Of a DNA stretch of 64,000 nucleotides, positions 10,107-18,032 are shown in pieces. Made by a program: the position numbers and the translations under genes. Position 1 is the stretch's first letter, and the number at the start of each line of letters is the position of its first letter. Below the pieces are notes generated by a model. That model worked only from the letters and a program-made list of their open reading frames with translations, did not search any database and was not told where the DNA came from. This stretch comes from Brevundimonas sp. (GTDB lineage: Bacteria; Pseudomonadota; Alphaproteobacteria; Caulobacterales; Caulobacteraceae): contig NZ_JAIXTC010000007.1 of assembly GCF_027484365.1 (NCBI RefSeq), forward strand, positions 124,001-188,000. The letters are read 5' to 3'.

Positions 10107-11771
10107 TCAGTCGCCGATCGTTTCCAGATCCCGGCCCCGGGTTTCGGGCAGGAACAACAGGGCGACCACGGCGGCGAGGGCGGTGAAGGCAGCCGCATAC
10201 CAGAGGCCGAAATAGATATTCCCCGACCAGGCCACCAGGGCGAAACTGGCTGCAGGCAGGAGGCCGCCGACCCAGCCGGTGCCCACATGATAGGGAAGGC
10301 TCATGGCCGTATAGCGCACCCGGGTCGGGAACAGTTCGACGAGGGCCGCGGCCTGGGGCCCGTAAAGCGCCGTCGCCGCCACGATGAAGACCATCAGGAT
10401 GGCGAAGATCATCGGCAGGTCGATCCGGTCAGGATCCGCCTTGTCAGGATAGCCCGCCGCCGTCAGGGCCCCCTTGATGCCGGTTTCGACCCCGGCCTTG
10501 GCGGTTTTCAGTTCGTCCGGCGACAGACCCACGCCCTCGACCGAGGCGATCGTCGTCTCGCCGATCCGCACCGCCGCGACCGAGCCCGGTTCGGCGGCGA
10601 CGTTGACGTAGGAGACGCCGGCGTTGGACAGCACGGTCTTGGCGATGTCGCAGGAGCTGGCGAAGGCGGTCTTGCCGACCGGGTCGAACTGGAGCGCACA
10701 GGTCGCCGGGTCTGCGATGACAGATACGGGTGCGGACGCCTGGGCCTCCGCCAGGGCCGGATTGGCCGCCCGCGTCAGGGCCTGGAAGCCGGGGAAGAAG
10801 GCGACGAGCGCCAGGATCATGCCGAACAGCATGACGGGCTTGCGTCCGATCCTGTCTGACAGCCAGCCGAAGAAGACATAGAGGAAGGCCGACACCAAGG
10901 TCAGCGCCAGCATGATCATATCGACCGTGGCCACCTCGACCTTGAGGACCCGCTCCATGAAGAAGCGGGAATAGAAATAGCCACAGTACCAGACCGCGCC
11001 CTGGGCAATCATGATGCCGAACAGGGCCAGAAGGACGAATTTGCCGTTCTTCCAGGTCAGGAAGGATTCGCGGAACGGCGCACGCCGGGCCCCGCCCTCG
11101 GCCTCCATCTTGCGGAAGGCCGGGCTCTCGTTGAGCTTGAGCCGGATCCACAGGGAGACGATCAGGAGGAAGATCGAGAGCACGAACGGGATCCGCCAGC
11201 CCCATTCATTGAACGCCGTCTCGCCCACGATGGCGCGGGTCGTCAGGATGACGGTCAGGGCCCCGATCAGGCCGAGCGCCGCCGTCGTCTGGATCCAGCC
11301 GGTCAGGTATCCCCGTTTCGGGGCCGGCGAGTGCTCGGCCACATAGATGACCGCCCCGCCGTATTCTCCGCCGAGGGCGAAGCCCTGAAGGATGCGCAAC
11401 ACGATCAGCAGGATCGGCGCGGCTATGCCGATCGCCTCATAGTCCGGCAACAGACCGATGCCGACCGTCGCCACTCCCATCAGGGTGATGGTGACCAGGA
11501 AGGTTTTCTTGCGCCCCGTCCTGTCGCCGAACCAGCCGAAGACCAGGGCCCCGAGCGGTCGCACCACAAAGCCGACACCGAAGGTCAGAAGCGCCAGGAT
11601 ATATCCCGTCGCCTCACCCACATCGGCATAGAAATGGCTGGCGATCACCGCCGTCAGCGAGCCGAAGATGAAGAAGTCGTACCACTCGAACGCCGTGCCG
11701 GCGGCCGAGGCCGCGACGACGGTCCTGAGACCGGGCTCGCCCGCGTCGTCCTGGGTGGTGGTGTCGGTCAT
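10107..11771 (-). CDS. MFS transporter, metabolite:H+ symporter (MHS) family, with large loop insert
   Basis: 554 residues. The N-terminal half has the MHS signature GTAFEWYDFFIFGSL and loop motif GWFGDRTGRKKT, with a second copy, GWLSDRIGRKPV, after the central loop. These are hallmarks of the ProP/ShiA/KgtP symporters, which take up osmolytes or carboxylic acids with protons. Family members are about 430-450 residues. The excess here is a hydrophilic insert at about residues 332-452, placed between membrane segments and so probably periplasmic, with two cysteines (C358, C374). The insert translates cleanly, so it is not an assembly error. The substrate is unknown. The gabD neighbour would fit a C4 acid or semialdehyde precursor. 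Confidence 0.9.
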   Translation of the reverse strand: MTDTTTQDDAGEPGLRTVVAASAAGTAFEWYDFFIFGSLTAVIASHFYADVGEATGYILALLTFGVGFVVRPLGALVFGWFGDRTGRKKTFLVTITLMGVATVGIGLLPDYEAIGIAAPILLIVLRILQGFALGGEYGGAVIYVAEHSPAPKRGYLTGWIQTTAALGLIGALTVILTTRAIVGETAFNEWGWRIPFVLSIFLLIVSLWIRLKLNESPAFRKMEAEGGARRAPFRESFLTWKNGKFVLLALFGIMIAQGAVWYCGYFYSRFFMERVLKVEVATVDMIMLALTLVSAFLYVFFGWLSDRIGRKPVMLFGMILALVAFFPGFQALTRAANPALAEAQASAPVSVIADPATCALQFDPVGKTAFASSCDIAKTVLSNAGVSYVNVAAEPGSVAAVRIGETTIASVEGVGLSPDELKTAKAGVETGIKGALTAAGYPDKADPDRIDLPMIFAILMVFIVAATALYGPQAAALVELFPTRVRYTAMSLPYHVGTGWVGGLLPAASFALVAWSGNIYFGLWYAAAFTALAAVVALLFLPETRGRDLETIGD

Positions 11772-11873
11772 TGTCTTCCCCGCCTGCTATCCCGGGCGTC
11801 GTCTGCCGGACGCCTCCTCGCCAGCCTAGCGGCGGTTCGCGTCAGGGCAAGCGGACAAGCGCGCCGGACAAGC

Positions 11874-11909
11874 GAAGGCCCGCCGGACGGGGGGGACCAG
11901 CGGGCCTTC
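11874..11909 (-). terminator. Intrinsic-type hairpin downstream of the entericidin gene
   Basis: GAAGGCCCGC (11874-11883) pairs perfectly with GCGGGCCTTC (11900-11909) around a G-rich loop. It lies 43 bp beyond the entericidin stop on the minus strand and upstream of the transporter promoter, so it probably ends the entericidin transcript. The T-run is weak. Confidence 0.6.
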
Positions 11910-11951
11910 TTCACCGTTCCGCGCCCGAAGGGACGCGATGCGGGAAAGGGA

Positions 11952-12089
11952 TCAGTTCTTGGCTTCTTCCGCCGCACCTGTGACGGCCTGGCCGGCGGCG
12001 GTGGTGTCGCGGCCGACGCCCGAGATGGTGTTGCAGGCAGCGGTGGTCAGGGCGGCGGCGGCGGCGATCAGCACGAAAATCTTGCGCAT
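11952..12089 (-). CDS. Entericidin A/B family small lipoprotein
   Basis: A 45-residue gene that is easy to miss. The protein begins MRKIFVLIAAAAALTTAACN, a lipoprotein signal with the acylated cysteine at residue 19. Then come TISGVGRDTTAAGQAV and TGAAEEAKN, the standard entericidin body. Entericidins are cell-envelope lipoproteins first described in E. coli as an antidote/bacteriolysin pair induced in stationary phase through RpoS. An AGGAG ribosome binding site lies nine bases before the ATG. An EcfG-type promoter lies 52 bp upstream, inside the end of phyK, so it should be switched on by general stress. Only one copy is present, with no second partner. Confidence 0.92.
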   Translation of the reverse strand: MRKIFVLIAAAAALTTAACNTISGVGRDTTAAGQAVTGAAEEAKN

Positions 12090-12138
12090 GGGAGACTCCT
12101 GAAACTCGCGGGCGGAAGGAGGCCCGCCCTCTGGGAGA

Positions 12139-13980
12139 TCAACGCGATGTGCGGCTGAGAGTTCCCGGGGTCACCCTGGCGTCGCTGGGTTTGAGATCGT
12201 CGGGGTTGGTCGGGACGACGGCCTCGGGCGTGGCGAAGATCATGCGGGCGATCGTGCCGCCGCCCGGCGCTGGCAGCAGCTCGACCTCGCCGCGCAGCTG
12301 TTTGGCGAAGGCCCCCATCAGGGTGCGGCCGACCCCGCTCCGGACGGCGTCATTAGCCGACCCCGGACCGTCGTCCTGGACCTCCAGGGTCGAGGTGTCG
12401 CCGTGGACGCGGAAGCGGACCTGGAGCGCGCCGCCACGACCCGCGAAGGCGTGCTTCTGGGCATTGGTGATGGCTTCGACGAGCCAGAGGGCGAGCGGGG
12501 CCAGCTTGTCGGGATCGACCACCAGACTGTCGGCGTCGATCGAGGAGGTGACTGCGTACCCCCGCCCCGATTCCGAGGCCACCATCTGGCCGACCAGTTC
12601 GGTCAGGAACTCGCGCGCATCGGCGTGGCGGATGTCGTCGGACTGGTAGAGGGTGCGATAGATCAGGGCGAGGGCCGAGATGCGCTGGCGGGTGTCGCCG
12701 AGCGCCGCTCGGGCCGGCTCGTCCTTCAGCGCCCGCTGCTGCATCGACAGCAGGGACGAGATGATCTGCAGATTGTTCTTCACCCGGTGATGGATCTCGC
12801 GCATCAGGGCGTCCTTCTCCGACAGACTGTCGTTCAGGGAACGGTCGCGGGCGGCGATGGCCTCGGCCAGTTCGTCGAGCGTCCGGGCCAGGAGGCGGAT
12901 TTCGGCGGGGGCGTGGGCGGCCTGGACGGGGCGCACGGAATAGCGGCCGCGCGCATAGAGGGCCGCGATCCGCTCCAGATAGTCGAGCCACCGCACCACG
13001 ATCCGCTCGGACACCAGCATGACGGCCGCAAAGGCGGTCAGCCAGGCGGCCAGGGGCAGGATCAGGACGCCGATCGGGTTCAGGCGCGCCCAGGACAGGA
13101 GGCCGGGCGACGGGGCGGAGATGATCACATAGATGTCCCGACCGGCCAGGGCCGCCCCGGCGTAATCGCGATGCTCACCGGTGGCGTCGTCGGCCTCGAA
13201 CACCGACGACCGGCCCTGGCGGGCGCGCTCGACCCAGCCCGGCAGGCCGGGGTGTTCGTCGAAGGTGAAGGCGCGGATGTCGGTGGAGACCAGGACGCGA
13301 CCGCCGGCGTCGGTCAAGGCGGCCTGGGCGCCGTCGGGCAGGGCGGGATCGGTGATGTCGGGCTGAAGCTCGGCCAGGGGCAGGACCGCCGCCATGGCCC
13401 CGGCGAACACGCCACGCGGCTGCTCCCAGCGCACCCCGATGACCAGGGCCGGGGTGTCGCTGAGATCCGGCGACGCGCGCGCCAGGGCGATACTCTTTCC
13501 CGCTCTCAATCGCTGGAACCACGGCTCCCCGGCGAAAACCGGGCCGGCGGCGATCAGCGGGGCCGGTCGGGAATCGCAGACGATCTGACCGCCGGCACCG
13601 ATCCGGTAGAGGGCTTCATAGTCATCAAGACGCTGCACCAGACCGGCCAGACGCGGCCCGCAGATCGTCTCTGACGCCTCGGGCGCCACGGCCGCGAGCA
13701 GTGCGGCGGCGGCGTCGAGCCGGAACCGGGCCGCCTCGGCGGTGCGTTCGGCTGCGAACTGCAGGTCCGAGCGGCGGTCCTCGGCCTGACGCCTGAATTC
13801 GACCTGGGTCTGGACGGCGCCCAGCAGCAGGATCGGCAACAGGGCGACGGCCATGGCAAGGCCCAGACGAAAGCGGATGCCTTGCGCGCGGGGCCTCGAA
13901 ACCCCGCGCGCCCAGAACCGTCCGAGGGAGGAGGCTGCCCGCCGGGCGATGCGGCCCCGCGCGGGCCCGGAGGTCTCCAT
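12139..13980 (-). CDS. phyK: PhyK-type sensor histidine kinase of the general stress response
   Basis: 613 residues. Membrane helix 1 is at about 38-58, a periplasmic sensor region of about 240 residues follows, helix 2 is at about 303-323, then a HAMP-like linker. The kinase core is HisKA_2 type: REIHHRVKNNLQIISSLLSM with the phospho-acceptor at H397/H398. An HATPase domain includes EAITNAQKHAF (N box) and QDDGPG (G1). This subclass phosphorylates PhyR, and the gene sits two bases downstream of ecfG in the same direction, as in Caulobacter. The stimulus is not deducible. The last 27 bases of the coding region also hold the promoter for the entericidin gene. Confidence 0.92.
   Translation of the reverse strand: METSGPARGRIARRAASSLGRFWARGVSRPRAQGIRFRLGLAMAVALLPILLLGAVQTQVEFRRQAEDRRSDLQFAAERTAEAARFRLDAAAALLAAVAPEASETICGPRLAGLVQRLDDYEALYRIGAGGQIVCDSRPAPLIAAGPVFAGEPWFQRLRAGKSIALARASPDLSDTPALVIGVRWEQPRGVFAGAMAAVLPLAELQPDITDPALPDGAQAALTDAGGRVLVSTDIRAFTFDEHPGLPGWVERARQGRSSVFEADDATGEHRDYAGAALAGRDIYVIISAPSPGLLSWARLNPIGVLILPLAAWLTAFAAVMLVSERIVVRWLDYLERIAALYARGRYSVRPVQAAHAPAEIRLLARTLDELAEAIAARDRSLNDSLSEKDALMREIHHRVKNNLQIISSLLSMQQRALKDEPARAALGDTRQRISALALIYRTLYQSDDIRHADAREFLTELVGQMVASESGRGYAVTSSIDADSLVVDPDKLAPLALWLVEAITNAQKHAFAGRGGALQVRFRVHGDTSTLEVQDDGPGSANDAVRSGVGRTLMGAFAKQLRGEVELLPAPGGGTIARMIFATPEAVVPTNPDDLKPSDARVTPGTLSRTSR
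12141..12165 (-). promoter_or_regulatory. EcfG-type promoter for the entericidin gene
   Basis: On the minus strand GGAAC (12165-12161), 16 bases, then CGTT (12144-12141). This matches the EcfG/SigT consensus GGAAC-N16/17-CGTT. It lies inside the 3' end of phyK and gives an mRNA leader of roughly 45 bases before the ATG at 12089. Confidence 0.8.
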
Positions 13981-13982
13981 GG

Positions 13983-14597
13983 TCAGCCTTGTCGAGCGCC
14001 GCTCAGACGGTCGGCGTCTGCGAGGATGGATCGCATCGCGTCGCCGGCCGCACGGCCGTCACGGCCGTAGCCGCCGCGTTCCAGCGTGGCCTGAAGCGCC
14101 TTTCGGGCACGGCTGACGCGGCTCTTCACGGTGCCGACGGCGCACTGGCAGATCTCGGCCGCCTCTTCGTAGGCGAAGCCGCCGGCGCCGACGAGGATCA
14201 GGGCCTCCCGCTGTTCCTCGGGCAGGGTGTTCAGGGCCTGACGCAGTTCGTCCAGGGCGACCGGAGCCTCCGGATCGTCGACGGCGACCAGGGTCCGTTC
14301 GGCCGCCTCCTGGTCCAGCTGGGACGAGCGCCATGACCGGCGCTTCTCCGAGTAGAACTGGTTGCGCAGGATCATGAAGGTCCAGGCCTTCATATTGGTG
14401 CCCATCTGATAGGAGGCGCGCGCGTCCCACGCCTTCATCATGGCGTCCTGCGCCAGGTCGTCGGCGGCGGTCGGATCGCCGGTCAGGGTGCGGGCGAAGG
14501 CGCGCAGATGCGGGATCAACTGAACGAGTTCGCGCTTGAATCCTTCGTCGTCTGCGGAGGGGGGCTTGGGCGCAGTCGAACGACCGGAGCCGCTCAC
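13983..14597 (-). CDS. ecfG: EcfG-family sigma factor (general stress sigma, SigT-like)
   Basis: 204 residues. Sigma region 2 covers about 25-90 (LIPHLRAFARTLTGDPTAAD, DLAQDAMMKAWDARASYQMG, NMKAWTFMILRNQFYSEKRR). Region 4 covers about 120-175 (LRQALNTLPEEQREALILVG, YEEAAEICQCAVGTVKSRVS). These are strong EcfG (ECF15) sequences. The start is GTG, and GTGA overlaps the nepR stop, so the anti-sigma factor and sigma factor are translationally coupled. It directs transcription of stress genes once PhyR~P removes NepR. It sits between nepR and phyK and is read from the EcfG promoter ahead of nepR, so it is autoregulated. Confidence 0.97.
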   Translation of the reverse strand: MSGSGRSTAPKPPSADDEGFKRELVQLIPHLRAFARTLTGDPTAADDLAQDAMMKAWDARASYQMGTNMKAWTFMILRNQFYSEKRRSWRSSQLDQEAAERTLVAVDDPEAPVALDELRQALNTLPEEQREALILVGAGGFAYEEAAEICQCAVGTVKSRVSRARKALQATLERGGYGRDGRAAGDAMRSILADADRLSGARQG

Positions 14598-14803
14598 GCC
14601 TTGTCCTCGTCGATCTTTCGCTGGTCAGCGCGGCGCAGGATTTCGAGGAACTCGTCCGGTACAGGCTCGTTGACGACCTCGTCGAACATGTGGCGCAGCT
14701 TCACACCGATGGCCTGCTGGCGCAGACGGGCTTCCTCAAGCGGCGGCCCTGCATCCGGTCGGGCGGGTTTGGATTTGCGCCCGGGGTCCGAAGAATCGAT
14801 CAT
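14594..14803 (-). CDS. nepR: Anti-sigma factor NepR
   Basis: A 69-residue protein with the conserved NepR core IGVKLRHMFDEVVNEPVPDE followed by FLEILRRAD. The two short helices of this core wrap around EcfG and hold it inactive. Phosphorylated PhyR mimics EcfG and takes NepR away. ATG 14803 (MIDSSDPG) is preferred. A TTG at 14821 would add six residues. Its 3' end overlaps ecfG by four bases. Its EcfG-type promoter lies about 80 bp upstream, creating a feedback loop. Confidence 0.95.
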   Translation of the reverse strand: MIDSSDPGRKSKPARPDAGPPLEEARLRQQAIGVKLRHMFDEVVNEPVPDEFLEILRRADQRKIDEDKA

Positions 14804-14884
14804 GTCTGTCTGCGCCGCCAATCGTTGATCTCATTCACGCGTCTGGGCCGGCTTTGCCCGCCGGGCTCATTGTTCAGCGTGGTC

Positions 14885-14909
14885 AACGTCGCTGACAAAC
14901 ACGAGTTCC
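14885..14909 (-). promoter_or_regulatory. EcfG-type promoter for nepR-ecfG-phyK
   Basis: On the minus strand GGAAC (14909-14905), N16, CGTT (14888-14885). This is an exact consensus match in the nepR/phyR divergent gap, pointing towards nepR. It gives autoregulation of the anti-sigma/sigma pair. Confidence 0.92.
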
Positions 14910-14951
14910 GTCGCTTGCTTATTTTATGGTGAAGCTAAATCGCAAGCCTCG

Positions 14952-14976
14952 GGAACCGTGGCGGTAGTGATACGTT
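14952..14976 (+). promoter_or_regulatory. EcfG-type promoter for phyR
   Basis: GGAAC (14952-14956), N16, CGTT (14973-14976) on the plus strand, 62 bp before the phyR ATG. It is back to back with the nepR promoter, 42 bp away. Confidence 0.92.
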
Positions 14977-15038
14977 TGAACCGCCAAGCGAGCCGCCATG
15001 GACGGCGCGCAGTGTCGAATTTTGTCGGGGATACCTAG

Positions 15039-15833
15039 ATGAGCCTATTGGCCAGACTCGCGCCGCACCTGCCCTACGTCCGTCGCTATGCCCGGGCCCT
15101 GACGGGCGATCAGGCGACGGGTGACAACTATGTGCGTGTGGCGCTGGAGGCCCTGGCCGCCGGCGAACGTCAGCTGTCCTCCGACATGACGCCGCGCGTG
15201 GCGCTGTACCATGTCTTCCACACCATCTGGTCGACGACCGGCGCCCAGCTGGAAGACGCCAGCGGCCTCGAAGCCCGGACCGACGCGTCCAGCCGCCTGA
15301 TGCGGATCGCCCCGCGCTCGCGCCAGGCCTTCCTGCTGACCGCCCTGGAGGGGTTCACCCCGTCCGAAGCCGCCCAGATCCTGTCGGCGGACGCCCATTC
15401 GGTCGAGCGGCTGATCGGGGACGCCCAGGCCGAGATCGATGCGGAACTGGCCACCGACGTCCTGATCATTGAGGACGAGGCCATTATTTCGGCCGACATC
15501 GAGAGCCTGGTCCGCGAACTGGGGCACAATGTCACCGCCACCGCCACGACCCACGACGAGGCTGTCGACGCTGTCGCCCGTCACCGTCCGGGTCTGGTCC
15601 TGGCCGATATCCAGCTGGCCGACGGTTCGTCGGGGATCGACGCCGTCAAGGACATCCTCAAGAAGTTCGACGTGCCGGTGATCTTCATCACCGCCTTCCC
15701 GGAACGGCTGCTGACCGGCGAGCGTCCGGAACCGACCTTCCTGATCACCAAGCCCTTCCAGCCGGAAACGGTGAAGGCGGCCATCAGTCAGGCCCTGTTC
15801 TTCCACCCCACGCGTCAGAAGGAAGCCGCCTGA
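15039..15833 (+). CDS. phyR: Response regulator PhyR (anti-anti-sigma factor)
   Basis: 264 residues. The N-terminal ~135 residues are a sigma-factor-like domain (LPYVRRYARALTGDQATGDN, SRQAFLLTALEGFTPSEAAQ) that resembles EcfG but has lost promoter binding. The C-terminal receiver domain starts at VLIIEDEAIISADIESLVRE, with acidic pocket E145/D146 and phospho-acceptor D190 (VLADIQL). VIFITAFPERLLTG is the PhyR/FATGUY-type signature, and FLITKPF supplies the conserved Lys-Pro. Phosphorylation opens the sigma-like domain so that it sequesters NepR. The gene is divergent from nepR and followed by a perfect palindromic terminator. Confidence 0.97.
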   Translation: MSLLARLAPHLPYVRRYARALTGDQATGDNYVRVALEALAAGERQLSSDMTPRVALYHVFHTIWSTTGAQLEDASGLEARTDASSRLMRIAPRSRQAFLLTALEGFTPSEAAQILSADAHSVERLIGDAQAEIDAELATDVLIIEDEAIISADIESLVRELGHNVTATATTHDEAVDAVARHRPGLVLADIQLADGSSGIDAVKDILKKFDVPVIFITAFPERLLTGERPEPTFLITKPFQPETVKAAISQALFFHPTRQKEAA

Positions 15834-15862
15834 CCCCGAGGCGCGTCTCCAGCGATTGAAGA

Positions 15863-15892
15863 AAGCCCCGCCGGATCGATCCGGCGGGGCTT
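15863..15892. terminator. Bidirectional terminator after phyR
   Basis: A perfect 30-bp palindrome: AAGCCCCGCCGGATC (15863-15877) followed at once by its complement (15878-15892). It lies between phyR and the convergent 90-aa membrane-protein gene. The flanking AAG/CTT ends could serve both strands. Confidence 0.85.
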
Positions 15893-15907
15893 AATGTTGA
15901 GCCGAAG

Positions 15908-16180
15908 TCAGTTCGTGGGGGCCGTGGGCGTCGGCGGCGCTGAATCGTCGAACGCCGCCGTGTCGACGGCCTGATCGCCGGTGTTGGCGTTGGTGGTCGC
16001 GAAGCCGCCGTTGGACACGAACCACATGCCGAGCAGCAGGACCGCTGCAGCCCCGGCCGAGACGATCAACAGAATCAGAATGCGTTTGCCCGGCCGGGCG
16101 CCGCGCACATACTGGGCGTCGACGGGTCGGCCCTCATGGACGGCGTCGGCCGCTTCGGAATGAGGATCGTGATGGGTCAT
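15908..16180 (-). CDS. Small single-pass membrane protein, probable general-stress-regulon member
   Basis: 90 residues: a hydrophilic N-terminus rich in His and acidic residues (MTHHDPHSEAADAVHEGRPV), a basic patch (RGARPGKR), one membrane helix at about 34-56 (ILILLIVSAGAAAVLLLGMW), and a Thr/Asn/Pro-rich tail. The positive-inside rule places the tail in the periplasm. An exact EcfG-type promoter lies 37 bp upstream of the ATG. With phyR next door this makes general stress control very likely. No known family is recognised. Small envelope proteins of unknown role are frequent in EcfG regulons. Confidence 0.85.
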   Translation of the reverse strand: MTHHDPHSEAADAVHEGRPVDAQYVRGARPGKRILILLIVSAGAAAVLLLGMWFVSNGGFATTNANTGDQAVDTAAFDDSAPPTPTAPTN

Positions 16181-16216
16181 GGGCTTGCCTTCCGACGGTG
16201 ACTCTCAGGCCCGGAC

Positions 16217-16242
16217 AACGCTGCGGCGAACGCGGCCGTTCC
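16217..16242 (-). promoter_or_regulatory. EcfG-type promoter for the 90-aa membrane protein
   Basis: On the minus strand GGAAC (16242-16238), N17, CGTT (16220-16217). It is correctly placed 37 bp before the ATG at 16180. Confidence 0.88.
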
Positions 16243-16290
16243 GTCGCCGTTGCCGCTCAAGCGCGATGCGAAAAAAGTTCAACGGCCAGG

Positions 16291-16315
16291 GGAACGGTTA
16301 TCGGATGTCGCCGTT
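16291..16315 (+). promoter_or_regulatory. EcfG-type promoter for the small RNA
   Basis: GGAAC (16291-16295), N16, CGTT (16312-16315). It is divergent from the previous promoter. The predicted start of transcription (about 16321-16324) falls at the base of the first RNA hairpin. Confidence 0.88.
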
Positions 16316-16321
16316 CTCAAT

Positions 16322-16439
16322 CCGTGGAGGCGGCGACGCCCCCCCGACCTGGACCGGCCTCAGCTGGTCCTGCCGCCTCCACGCCTCATTCTCGATGTTG
16401 CCACTTCAAAGGCGATCCTCACGGATCGCCTTTTTCTTT
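16322..16439 (+). ncRNA. gsrN: Probable stress-induced small RNA, GsrN-like
   Basis: No coding frame is convincing between the EcfG-type promoter and a textbook intrinsic terminator. The transcript would be about 118 nt. Its 5' end folds as GTGGAGGCGGC (16324-16334) paired with GCCGCCTCCAC (16372-16382). Inside lies an exposed C-run (GACGCCCCCCCGACC) and a second stem, GGACCGG/CTGGTCC. A single-stranded linker then leads to the terminator. Known from Caulobacter: GsrN is a SigT-dependent RNA of about 110 nt whose C-rich 5' loop pairs with the katG leader. Promoter type, size, C-rich 5' loop and terminator all agree. Homology was not tested, so the symbol is provisional. Confidence 0.78.
16408..16439 (+). 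terminator. Intrinsic terminator of the small RNA
   Basis: GGCGATCC (16411-16418), loop TCAC, GGATCGCC (16423-16430), then TTTTTCTTT. An AAA before the stem extends the pairing with the T-run. This is the strongest intrinsic terminator I saw in the window. Confidence 0.93.
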
Positions 16440-16500
16440 GGTCCCGGACCGCGGCTGGGCCATTATGGGTCTGCAAAAGAAACCATCCGGAGACGACGCC

Positions 16501-17519
16501 ATGACCCTGACCAACCGCCAGTGGGTGCTGCGCCAGCGGCCGCAGGGCCTGATCAAGGACGGTGATCTGGAGCTGGTCTCGAACGTGGTGCCCGAGCTCA
16601 AGGACGGCGAGGTCCTGGTCCGCACCATCTATCTGTCGCTGGACCCGACCAACCGGACCTGGATGAACGACGCCGTCGGCTATCTGCCGCCCGTCGGCCT
16701 CGGCGACGTGATGCGCGGTCTGACCCTCGGCGTCATCGAGCAGTCGAAATCCGGAAGGTTCGCGGAAGGCGACCTCGTCACCACGGCCATGGGCGGCTGG
16801 AGTGATTACGGCGTGGTGCCGGACTCGGGCGTCAGCCGCGTGCACCGCGCGCCGGGCCTGCCGCTGACGGCGAACATGTCGGTGCTGGGCATGACGGGCC
16901 TGACCGCCTGGGCCGGCGTCACCGATGTTCTGCGGCCCGAGCCCGGCCAGGTCATGGTCATCTCGGCGGCGGCCGGCGCCGTCGGCTCGATCGCCGGCCA
17001 GATCGCCAAGCAGAAGGGGGCCCATGTCATCGGCATCGCCGGCGGACCCGAAAAGTGCCGCTGGCTGACCGAAGACCTCGGGTTCGACGCCGCCGTCGAC
17101 TACAAGAACGAGGATGTGGGGGAGGCGCTGGACCGTCTGGCCCCGAACGGCATCGACCTGAATTTCGAGAATGTCGGCGGCGACATCATGGTTGCGGTGT
17201 GGAACCGGCTGAACATCCACGCCCGGATGGCCGTCTGCGGCATGGTCTCGGCCTACAATGCCACCAGGCGCCCGCCCTCGCCCGACCTCAGCCGGCTGAT
17301 CACCCACCGGATGACCATGCAGGGGTTCCTGGTGATGGACTATTCGCCGCGCGCCAAGGAGTTCATCGCCGAGGTCGGACCGTGGCTGGCGTCCGGCAAG
17401 GTGCAGTGGAAGGTCCACGTCGACAACGGCCTGGAAGGCGCCGTGACATCGCTGAACCGGCTGTTCACCGGCGACCACGACGGCAAGCTGCTGGTCCGCG
17501 TGTCCGAAGAGCCCGCCTG

Positions 17520-17520
<1 letters not shown>
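16501..17520 (+). CDS. NADP-dependent oxidoreductase, MDR / leukotriene B4 dehydrogenase-like
   Basis: 339 residues of the zinc-independent medium-chain reductase family (CurA/PTGR type). The N-terminus NRQWVLRQRPQGLIKDGDLE, LSLDPTNRTWMNDAVGYLPP, and the cofactor loop VISAAAGAVGSIAGQIAK are all characteristic. These enzymes reduce the double bond of alpha,beta-unsaturated aldehydes and ketones with NADPH. Open frame extends to 16198, but that region is the small RNA and its promoter, so ATG 16501 is used. The next gene overlaps the stop (TGATG). Confidence 0.92.
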
Positions 17521-18028
<508 letters not shown>

Positions 18029-18032
18029 ATCC

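Noticed and set aside
16198..16500. N-terminal extension of the MDR oxidoreductase
   Set aside because: The region is the small RNA with its promoter and terminator. The protein family starts at ATG 16501.
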